From NCBI GenBank assembly GCA_028551475.1, contig CM052360.1:14124501-14188500 (forward strand): 64,000 nt of DNA, in the 5' to 3' direction. Both the position numbers and the translations under genes were made by a program. This document shows, in pieces, positions 48,914 through 60,332 of the stretch (positions within the stretch are counted from its first letter, which is position 1; every line of letters starts with the position of its first letter). Source of the stretch: Casuarina equisetifolia. Taxonomy: Eukaryota; Streptophyta; Magnoliopsida; Fagales; Casuarinaceae. The notes beneath the pieces are model-generated. The model had not been told where the DNA came from. It did no database searches and was given only the letters and a program-made list of their open reading frames with translations.

Positions 48914-51900
48914 GTTGCACGCCCTTTTTGCCATTTTATGTTATTATTTTTATTTAATTTTTTCTTTTGGGGAGTTAGTTGGCCAAAGAATTGGTGTGAT
49001 CCTTTAGCGGGAAGTATTAGCTATAGAGTGGCGTTGGGACACATGCGTCACCTACCGCCCTGGACCAACGTTTCAACAGCCGCAGTCTTTTGATTGTGGA
49101 GCGGATACGATTTGGTGCGCCGCCTCCACAGATCCAATCACGAGACGGAGTTGCACATCAACGCGCGTGGCGAATAATCTCACCGTTGCGGTCGTCGCCG
49201 TGGGACAACAACGGGAATCCAAGTGGCCGTGGCTGCTGGTTAGAAGTGATAGAAGACGGACAAATTTGGGAATCCCTGGTTTTGACTTGGGTTCGCTCGC
49301 GTAGGACAATTTTGAAAATCTTGAACACCTTTTTCTTTTTTCCTTTTAAAGTTTTAAAGCCACAAGGGCTATAAAGCCAACATCTCGATGTTGGCAAGGT
49401 GGATTGAATTTTATTTTATTTTATTTTATTTTATTTTAAAACACATATGCTCAACTTAAATGTTGAGTTTAGGACCAAGTTGTAAAAATTGTCAATGCCA
49501 ACCAAGAATATCATCACATTAATGAACCATTTTTCATTTTTCATGTCATGGCTGGTTACTTTGGATGACCTTACCAACCCTAGTCAAAAAATGAGAGTAT
49601 GTGACACATGACATACTACCGTGGTCAAGACTATGCGGTCGGGTTCTCGCATTGAGTCTGCACTTCTTTTTTACAAAATCCATATGCGGAAGTATTCCGT
49701 GTTTTGAGTCCCTCGTTCCATGGGGACCAAAGGTGGTTAACCATTTAAGTCGTGACTTGCAAGACACACCTAGTGGAATTTCAAGGATTTCATTGTTCAG
49801 TTTACCATGTTGGATAGCGACTTGGAAGGCTGGGCGAATTCATTATTAGAGAACCCAAAAATTGATAAGCAGCATCTGAAAGAAACCGATGCAGCACGCA
49901 TCTTCATCAAATTTATGTTTGAACCGGTATGAAGGTGACCTCCCAACTTCCGGAGAAATTTGGTGCAGCTCGTGAACAAACAGGACCCAAGCAGAATCAA
50001 GAAGCATTTAAGTGTTCAGATAGATAGCGTAAGGCGTGGGGCATTTCTAAAGTGCGTATTAGGGGGTGTGAAAGTCCGCATGTTGGGTTCATGGGCAGAG
50101 AGTGCCTCATATTGACTTCCTTCCCCGTTCTGTTTGCGCAAAGATCAATTGTCAGTGATCCTGGCAATAAGTAATGGAGGCCTCTGGTCTTAGTCAGTGA
50201 CCCACACATTTCTTATATATAAATGCCCCCAACTTGAGTGGAGTATTCTTGTGGAAAACGATGGAGATTATAGTGATCTATCATCCGTTCCAACTTGACT
50301 TATATTTTGTGGTTTCCTATAAAAGTTAGCGTAGAAATATTGAGGTCTATATTAGTAAAATATTACCCGTGAATGACTAATACAGTGTCGTTTCCATTCA
50401 AATTGTAGATGTCCTTTTGCCATCCAAGAGGAGATTTTATGGCCCCCCTTTTTGGAAGACCAAACTTTGGGATTTAGACTGGGTTGTCCAGGCCTAGCCG
50501 AATCCGGTAAGGTAAATTCCGGCCAGGGTCGACCCTCCGCAAAGTATATAGCCCATGTTCGGCCTGGTTCGTTCCCCTAACCTTTTGTTTTTATGGTGGC
50601 CGGCTCCGATGTGGCAACGCCGGGACCCGAATATGTTAAACTTCGACTGGTCGTCCCTTCTTCCTTATATTGTTTTCCTAAACGTAAAAAGTGAAACCCA
50701 GTTCCTCATACTTGGATTGATTGGTCCATAAGGTAGTTCAATCCGAATTGATTTTTTTTGGTTAATTTTAAATTTATATAAATAGGTAAACTACTTTTAA
50801 CGTCAAAACGGCGCCGTTTTGGGACGCGCTTGCGGGTGACGTCACAATGACGCTGGTTCAAAACGGGCGTGCCGATGGCTGCACAGGCGGTATTTTGTTT
50901 TAACGTCAAAACGGCGCCGTTTACAGCTCATGCTCATAAGATAGCACAAAACCTCATACCTGTTGTTATAAATGTCACATGAAAAACATAACAGAGCATT
51001 GGAAAAGAGGTACTTACTCGACTGAAAAGATCCGTTCCCTCTTTTGTATGCAAATTCTTCAATGTCGGTAGGCCACATTGCTGCAAACAGAGGTGATCAA
51101 GATATCACTAGCACTCGTACTTGGGTTACTGTTCAGAAGTCGGTGTTAAACGAGATTATATTTGTCGTTTTGTTCGTTGGGAAAAATCAAAGGAAATAGT
51201 GCTTATAATATGGGTGGTATTCTCACTTGGTGGTCGTGAGATTCAGCTTCATGGTCCTTTTCTTGACATTCTACAGTCCTTTTCACTCTTTTTGTCCTCC
51301 TGGAAACACGAAGACAAGATTCAGAACCTGGACCTCGCAAGAAAATAATGATTATAGCAGTGAAACTAGGGATGAGATCCTATAGATTTTAAGAGAGAGA
51401 GGGAAAGTGATATTCTGGTTTTCTTTTCATCTTTCTTTGGGCCTCATCACCTGGAAGAGAATCTTGTTTTGGGTTTGGACGTGCATATGAAATGTAAAAG
51501 ATAAAACTCGTTACTTAAAACTAAAATTCTTTTGGTATTATTGTTAATTATATAATTTGGTGTTGGTCAATTAAAGTTTCTTATTGAATATGAGTTCCTT
51601 TTTAGGACTTATGAGAATAATGTATGTAAACTCGACCAAGTTCAAAATGCCATTAAAAAAGATTGAGTTGACTCATATAAACTTATTTATTCAAAAGAAT
51701 TATTAAAGAATGAATCTAAAATATTTGAAAAAAAAAAATACAAAAAAAAGATGAACGATGGAATTAATAATAGAGTTGACGGTATTTTATCATAAGTTTT
51801 AAATTTCTTGTAACAATTGGTAATTCTTAATACTTAAAGAATAAGACCTAAAGCATTTTTTTCTTGAGGATTTTTCTTAAAAACATTCAATTCAACAAAT

Positions 51901-52705
51901 TTTGAAGAATTTCTTTTACCATAAGTTTAAAAACTACAAAGTCTTCCAAGTACATTCCTCTTTCTCTATATTTTTAGCTTGTGACAACCCATGTTGTGAG
52001 TTGTAATTGTCAAAACAAACATGGTAACATGGTCACTATAGTTGGCATATGACTACTTTATGCCTATGTCTAACATCTAGTTGCAATGATCTATATTAAA
52101 AATAGATTAATTATATATCATCACATGGACTAAGCAAATGTTAATTGTTGAACAAAACTTATTATGATGGTAAGAGTTATTGTATCATGGGAGAAATTAG
52201 AAACAATCTGCTTTTTAATTCTGAGGCAAAAAGGATACTTACTGAGGTAAATTTTTTGCACGTTCAACCTAAGAATGAAAGGCCAACATTTTTATTTACA
52301 AGAAAGCCTTCAGCCTAGCTGAGTGCCTTATAAAATAATGCTACACAAGGCATACCCCCACGAAACTTTCTATTTTTAGCTGAGAGCAACGGATGGCTTA
52401 TCAGCGCAAACTCCACCAATGTAGCTTATTGGGGTAGACACAAACACAAGATGTAAACCATCGTTCCAAAATATGGAAAGCTACGCGTTATAGCCGTCCA
52501 AGGTTCTATTCCTAGTACCTAAAGATCCGGCATCTTCCTCGTTCCATTCTTTTCTGTTCTTGTTGGTCCCAACAAAAAGCAAAAAAATGCCAGAATACAA
52601 GAAATGATCTCTATGCATTCAAAAGAAAATCCCGACTTTACATTGACACCTTTTTTTCCATTTTCTTCCAATTTTTTTTTTCAAGTAAGAAAAAAGGTTA
52701 TTGAA
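48914..52705. other. Intergenic DNA between ACLA and the BRAT1-like relic
   Basis: Contains a TTTTA array at about 49408-49438 and the paired CGGCGCCG motif at 50795-50922 (separate entry). No coding region supported; the rest is AT-rich. Confidence 0.6.
50795..50922. repeat. Duplicated 25-bp motif centred on AAACGGCGCCGTTT
   Basis: TTTTAACGTCAAAACGGCGC plus CGTTT occurs at 50795-50819 and again at 50898-50922. Each copy contains the 14-bp palindrome AAACGGCGCCGTTT. Between them lie a GC-rich spacer and a TGACGTCA palindrome (bZIP-type site) at about 50837-50844. It could be the border of a small transposable element or a regulatory cluster. Confidence 0.7.
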
Positions 52706-55700
52706 TCAGAAGTTAGCCTCATCCTCCGCAAATTTCAACAAGTACATCAAAATTGAAGGCCTAAACGCCCTTCATGATTCGTGTGTAAAGCCTCTCAAGC
52801 TGTGGAATGTTATAGCTTGCTGTACGCTCCACAAAAAGCCGCTTGACTGACTCCGTTTGGCCTGAAATATCACTATCACATACGGTAACATCTTCTGATC
52901 CACTCCCATCTGCATGACCAGAAGGCTCTCCAGAAGTTTCGTGCCGATCACCATCACCGGAAGAGGTTTCTGGCCTTTCCAAATTTGTGTCATTTGTCTC
53001 ATGTTCCTCAGTTGGCTTAGCTACCAGTGAATCTTGATACTGCAACTTATCCTCTGGCAAAGAAGCTGATTTACCAAAGAAAATTTACCATCAACACCTC
53101 CACATCTTATCTAAAATTCTAATAGTCTTCAAACATGAGAAATTCACTTGAAAATATTGAAGGTTTAGAATGCTCAGCTACTAAGGAAGAAAGCTTTGGC
53201 AATGAGCGTGTGTGTATGTGCGTCTGAGAGAAATACAAAGAATCAAAGTACCACTACGTTCCAATAGCTTAATAATCTTTAGGGAACTCTATCAAGAAAT
53301 TGGCAGTCTGGTCTCTAAGGTGGATTATGCAGCACAGAAAATTTAGTCAGCAACATCTAAAGAAAAAGAAGATGATGTACCCAGAATACATCTCTGCAAG
53401 TTCCACTGCAATCAGGGTAATCAAAGAATTAAAGCACAATTTGGGACCACACGACTAAGGAACTCTTTGACGCAATCATGTCATGAATTTGAGTACAAGC
53501 CACGAAATGAGTACTCAAGTTAATGAATGCTGGAAAGTCCATGCAGCCAATGAGCTACATCAAAAACAGAAATCCCTCCTAAACACGGCCGCCCTGCCAC
53601 CGCCACCTCCCCCCCACACCCCCCAACCCAAAAAAAAAAATTGCTGGGGTGTGAAAATCAAACTAAAAATCCAAAGGTAAAAATTTCAAATGTTTCACAG
53701 CATCCAACATGGCACTACCCACAGAAGACTATCTTAAAGTGATTTTCAGATCATGTTTCAAAATATTAAGACTAGAAACAACATTACATTATTTCATGGA
53801 GCTGAAGTAACACTCGACGTTATCCATTACAACTCTCAGATACTATCAATTCACTCAAAAAACTCACAAACATCAAGATGACCCTTGGCTATTGTATGCC
53901 TAGCTTCTAACAATATATCTAACTTCCGTGATAAAAACCTAACAATTCAAGTCTCTAGGGGAAATAAGAAACATTGGATTATATAAACCACTGGGTTTGA
54001 TTTGTTAGGATGATAGTGCTCTGGATTCCATGCATGAGTTGAGGTTTGCTCACTGAAATTCAACACATTCAATTTTCCAACATCCGACCCAACTGGAGTT
54101 AGAACTAATATGCTCAAACAAACCGACACATAGTTGAGGTACTGCCCAACTGTAACTGGTGCCAAGCAGTGACCAGTTGGCTTGGTCAATAGAAAAAGCT
54201 CGATTGAGCACATCAAAGGGGCCTCCTCCTATGATGTCTTTGCAAGCTTCAGGAGAGGAAGAGTGGAGGATAGGATCATTAAGTCAAGAGTTTCTAAGGA
54301 TTCAGGTTTGTGTTTGCATTACTGATGATGAGAGCACTACACAGTGGTTTTCATCGTCGACATCTCCCTGAGCAAGAGAAGGAGAAAACATTGCCTGGAA
54401 TGCTTCATTCTTGTCTATTCACAAAACAAAAACTAGGTTTAAGATAGAACAGCTAGCTTATGGGTATAAAACACCCTTTGAGGGAGGAAGTGCCAGGGCA
54501 AAAAGGTTGAGATGCTTTTCCCTTTTGTTTTAAGTCTAACAGGCAGCCAGAGTTTCGATAAGGGTAAGGGTGAAGAGAAAATGCATGTAGGTAGGCTTAG
54601 CATACGTGAGAAATCTGGAAGTCCGGACTGCCACTGAAACTTCAAACATCAAGACCTTAATCATTCAGGGGGACTTCAAACAGTTATGATTGGCTTCAGT
54701 CAGGCAGATTAGGCCTCTTGGGTTTGAAACCAGACAAATGTTAATTCAAAGGACAAGATGAGAGTACAAGCAATAGCAAGCCATTGAAGAGCTAACTTTC
54801 ACACAAGGAAACATATTTAATTCCTTCATCAACACAATACGGTATGAAAACCTTGCATTTGACTCTTTACATATGTTCTCACACTAAACATAAGCAAATC
54901 CACTTTACCTTCTCATTGCAAGAGTGTGTACGTGCATTTTCCATCTATACTAACAGCAACACTTCTGGGGAAGGGATCATCGGAGCCAATGGCTTACTTT
55001 TAAACCAACACATGAACTAAAGATGTAAAGGAAATATATGCATGCAAAAATTAGAGCTATACAAATAATCATTAAGCATTTCCAACAAAAACGAAAAAGA
55101 GCTAAGCCATATCCCCCTTTTCTTTTTAAATTGGTTCATTAACTTGGTGGACTGGAACAATGTATTTTGTATTTTCAGTTCCCTAGACAATATAGGAGCC
55201 TCGTTGCTTGTAACAGCTTAGAAGATAATGAAGATCAAACTAACAGCATGCAATACTAAAATTAGTTAAGTTAGCAGTGACTATTCTCTGAACTACAGAT
55301 GAGATTATGACATTGAATTCTATTACCGCATAGAAGTAAAAAGATAAACTTTTATGAAGATTCTAACCACCTGTATGCAAGTTTCAGAATTTTTCTTAGG
55401 CCTTTTCAGCGCCTTATAGCTTTGAACCAGATTAACCTCTGACTGGACATTGCGAAGTCGCGCACTTTCTCTGGTAATGGTTCCCAGTTGCACCACAGGG
55501 GTAGATGGGAAAGTAGACCCACACAAATCATCAGGAATATGCAGAGGACCACCATGGGCAGCAATCTTGTCACAGTATGCAACCAGAGCAGGGTCCATCT
55601 GTGATAACATCCCATGCACCTAAGATAAAAATAAAAAGGAATGTCATTATGACATATTGCTGAGCCCTCCAAACCTCAAAGCACTAAACAAGTAGACTTA

Positions 55701-58700
55701 CTGCATCTCGAAGTTCAAAAGCTCGACTAACAATCCTAGCACCATTGTAATCATCTCCATTATAAGCCTGAAGCAGGAAGCAGAACACATCAAATTGCCA
55801 CATGACAAAATTCATAACACAGCAACTAAAGCAAAATGAAAAATAATTTCTGAGTTCCATTAAGTCCATTATATTCTTTGAATTGCACTGAGGAGCTCAA
55901 TGACAAAAAGAAGCAGTCATCAAGTCTAAAAACAAAGTAAACAATACCATGCTTCTATGGTAGAACTTCAGATATTCAGCAAGTTTTATACAAATTCATT
56001 TTGTTGACTAAACATGAACACAATAGTGTACAAAACTTACAAATAAAAATCTCAAGCTCTTTTGGGAATGATGATAGGAATGTAGAAATGACAGATAAGT
56101 AATAAGAAAGAATGATTCTTGTAAGGCTCTTCAGCTGTTTGGTAGGGTAGACGCAAATGGGAATGGATGGAAAAAACGCATTACAATTTCCCTTTTGCAC
56201 AATAATTCAGTCCATTACTAGCAGAAAAAAGAGAGGCATAAATGGTAACGTAAGTGTTTTTCTAAATCAATCTTCCTAAGGTACATAATTTTCATACAGA
56301 GGTGATGCTAATAAGCAAACTATGTTGGTAACCTGTGAAATATGAATCTATACCTTTTCTTATTTTATTTTATTTTATTTCTAAATCCAGCAATTTCAAT
56401 GCAAAAAGGTGTTTTGAGGAGTAAATAAGAACACTCGCAAATGTTAGCTTATAATTCATATATTGTTCAATGGCACTACTGGCTAATTTGTTCTAGCAAT
56501 TGGACCAATATGTGTAGTTTCAAATTGCACAAACATCTAAATCCAATTGCGAAAAAAAATTTCCTGCTCACTGTGAAAGAATCTAACACATACAAGAAGC
56601 ATGACAAGGAACATACCTTTGCATTCGAGACAATGAGATCTACATCCTGCAAAAATGATGAGTATGTAATGTACTGTCCAGAATCAACACGCTGAAGCAG
56701 AGTAGCCATGTCCATTGGTTTCTGGATGATAGACCGATAGTTTGGAGCATCCTCATCCGAAACTGGTTAATGGAAGGCACCAAACCGTTTATCATATAAA
56801 ATCCTGAAAAGAAGAAACAAAAAATAAAATAAAAAATGATGAGACAGTAGATTCATAATGCTCCTGATTAAGTGTAAAGATGCACAGCCAAGTGTAGCCA
56901 CACATACAATCTTAAACTCAAAGTAGTTGAAGTTGATCATATTCCATGTGAAGCATAAATATGCTGAACCATTCATGTGAATCAATAGCCAGATGAATGC
57001 CTTCTATTAGCTTGAGCGAAGCTCTTAAAACCTTGATACAAAAAGAAAAGATCTTAATTCGAGAAGTAAATAATTGAGAAAGACAATAAGAAAAATAAAT
57101 GAGATAGCATCCCATAATATTGTTTCTAGTTATTCATGCTGACATACCCCACGATCTTTAATCACTCAAAACATACAGTTACAAACACCATAGGGTCATC
57201 TTGGTGAAGAACAATGTGTCACTATGAATAGCAATGGAAGTAGCTGATTTAGCCCAAACACATCAAGGTTGACAATATTATAAAGGAGCCCCCAAGCCTA
57301 AACCTTGGCCTCAGACTCTTAACAGACAGCGCTCATCTGGTTTCATTCAATATAAGTTCACCGGTTCATCTTCTCAGACAGCAGGCCAAGATTACTCCGA
57401 ACTCAGATCAATAAGGCTTCTGACGACAATTACATTCCACACAAGAGCAGCAGTGAATATGAAGATTCAGCAAGAGTTGATTAATAAACAAGTTATCAAT
57501 CAATTACTCAACCATCTAGCTACCTCACTCAAAGCTTGTGTATTAGCTCAGAAAAGCTGAGATTTAAGCTTTAAAGCTAATGTAAGATTGCTAGGAAAGC
57601 AAAGTTTCAGTGATGCAAGTGTATAATTCCTGGCTCACAGTCCTATCAACAGTTAATGAAGTATTCACTGCCAATCTTAAGTAGACTGGCGACCCAATTG
57701 TCACACTTATAGCTTATACACGGAAGGCCAGGCCATGAAGTAGCAAATGAATATTGGATTAACCCATTATTGATCCAATGCCAGTTGAACAACCTCATGG
57801 CTTTTAGAGACTTCAAATTTGAAAGAAACAGGTAATATCTAATGATATCTGCATCACTAGATAGGGATTACAAAGTGAAGGTGATTTTCCAAGACCTCTC
57901 TTAGTTATCCTGAACACATTGGATGTGCTTTCCACTGAACTTAGAAACACATTCATCACCATACTTGCGCCCAAACATGGGCAAAGAAACAAAACTCCCC
58001 TTCTCATCCAATTATAAACAAGAGTTACATAAAAGGTCATATGTGTTGAACTGGATTGAATAATGCTAAACAATTTATAGGATGATCACACAAGTTAACG
58101 GCAAACACATAAAGCTCTATTGATAGAACCTGGGAAAAAAGAAGATAGCAGAAACAAATCACTGTTCATTGTTGTGAGCTCAAGTTAACAATTAGATGCT
58201 ACGTATGAACTCATGAAATTTGCAGCCATGAAAAACATTAGTAACATGACCAGTTTCAAACTATTTTTGAAGATGCTCAAAAGAAGTGCTTTGGCCTTGC
58301 AACCTAACAAAGTAAGATACCATAGAAACATGTAATCCAACTTTTTTAACTGTCCTTACAGATATATTTCTAATTACTAGCGTCTTTCGAAGCCTGCATA
58401 CCAAGTCTGGAGTAATGAGATGGCAAGGAAAATAAGCGCACATTTGCTTTATGTGGATAAAAAGAACAGAGAGAACTCAAATAGTTATTAAGAACTTCCA
58501 ACTGGTCATACAACAATCACAACGCTTCAAGATTTTTACTCTACTGCTTACACTAGGTGCACTCCATTTACTTTCAGAGTCCAACATAGTTGCAACAACA
58601 ATGTTCTACATAGATAAAAGTAATTACAGGACAACAGAATTTCTGCGCTTTTCACATGTGCTACTCTTTCATATATGGAGCTATGATTCCAATGAAACTC

Positions 58701-59196
58701 AGACAAATTCTTATCTCATATAACTCATCACCCTGAGCTTGCATGAATTGAATGCGGGCTCATGCTTATATACAGATTGACTTCATGATTAAATCACAAA
58801 TAGGATAGATTTCAGAGAATAGTCTAAAGTGACGCAACAATTAAATATGCCACCTCATAATCAGAGACAAAATGCAACTAATGAGAACACAAAGAATAAA
58901 GCAGCATCAATTAAGAACTTTTTTATGGTAAGGACTATCCTATCGGTTGCAAACATCCCTAAGGCACATCCGCAATCGGCGAAGGGCATGCTGCTCAGCC
59001 TCTACCTTGGCTTTTAACTCAGAAGCCTTTGGACCACTTGCCACTTTCGGTGCTTTGGGAAGGTCAGGAAGGGAGACTGTCTCGTGGGATTTTTCTGTCA
59101 TTCCCTCCGACAAGACTGACAAAGCAGCTTCAATTAAGTGGTCAAAAAACAATGACCTGTCAGCAGTAGATCGTTCGCTCACTTGGTAGCTGCTTC

Positions 59197-59228
<32 letters not shown>

Positions 59229-60043
59229 GGGATAAATAAATAAATAAATTTAAACATAAGACTAAACTTTAGTAGTGGACGCACTTGATATGATCAAGAA
59301 AATATATCAAACCAAGTTCCCCATAAACCAAAGTTCTAAACAACAAGTAATATATCAGGAAAGGTAAGTCCAATGTATGACTTCTCCAAGGAACATTAGG
59401 AAAACATCCATCAAAACAATTGGAATCAACAATCTAAGGACTGTTAAAAGATGCTTTAATCCAAGGTTTTCTAACTCAGCAACTAGCATCCATATTTAAC
59501 AAATTAATTGCTAACATTTAGAATAAGGAATATCAGAGTTATGGAATCTACAAAAATGCTTTCAAAATACATACAAAGCACGGGCAGAAAATACTGAAGA
59601 AGGCACGTCTTCAATTTCAGCAAGTGGAACTGTGGATGTTCCTAGTAATAATATAGGCAAGTCAGAAGGCAATTCTTCCAGCAAAGTTTGCAGGACAGCC
59701 CTGAGCTGCTCATGTGCCTGTGACATGATATCTATCAAGATTAAAAAGCACAAGAGTAGTGGAGTCTGCTGCCAATTTTGAAGGAATCATAGGAATGAAT
59801 CATAAATTCTAGCCATGCTAAATCACATCCTATCACGACAAAACATGCACTTACAGTCTCCCACCAAAGGTTGAACTGAGGTAAATAGAGTATTGATGGT
59901 GTTGTTCTCCTTGCTTCACCAAATATGTGTACCAGTGCCTCCTCTGGTGTCTTTGCACTAGGATCTGAGAGAAGAGATGGAAGTCCTAGAGAATGAACAG
60001 GAAATTTCTCCAATTCGTGTAAAATTGCAGGCCCAATATGATC
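52706..60043 (-). pseudogene. BRAT1: 3' half of an ATAD2/BRAT1-like bromodomain AAA-ATPase gene (decayed)
   Basis: Exons recognised: 59855-60043, 59575-59717, 58944-59189, 56617-56803, 55702-55767, 55371-55619 and a last exon from about 53070 to 52761. They read in order: LGLPSLLSDPSAKTPEEALV (second AAA module), LLEELPSDLPILLLGTST, RRLRMCLRDVCNR, the bromodomain (DEDAPNYRSIIQKPMD, IVSNAK, AYNGDDYNGARIVSRAFEL), HGMLSQMDPALVAYCDKIA and the tail ERTASYNIPQLERLYTRIMK. The intact family is a nuclear ATPase that reads acetylated histones and counters silencing. Lesions: the 5' half with the first AAA domain is absent; the donor after 58944 is AT instead of GT; a TAA stop at 56767-56769 interrupts the bromodomain; and a TAG at 52761-52763 precedes an out-of-frame conserved tail at 52706-52753. 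Introns are kept, so it is a genomic copy, not a retrocopy. Confidence 0.85.
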
Positions 60044-60332
60044 CTGTTAAACTAAAGCAGTAAGTATAGTGTCTAACCACCAGGTTGACTAAAGTATTAA
60101 GGGCAGGGTAAGCAGATCTTATGGATGCAAAATATTGCACAAAAACCTTAATCTCCACCAAGTGGCTAAGGAAGATTTAAAAAAAATACCAATAAAACAA
60201 TAACTTTATTCTCCACAAAAATCTAAAAACCAGAGAGGGGAGGGGGTTACAGAAAATGGAGAAGCGTAACAATTAAAACAAATAAGGAAAATAAGGAAAT
60301 AACAAACCATAACAGCATGCACAAAACCTGAC
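60044..60332 (-). other. Junction intron between the EFR3-like and BRAT1-like exons
   Basis: 289 bp starting with a normal donor (AAG then GTCAGG) after an EFR3-like exon and ending with a normal acceptor (TTAACAG) before a BRAT1-like exon. Both exon borders are phase 0, so splicing would join the two families in frame. I see no obvious repeat or insertion at the breakpoint. Confidence 0.6.
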
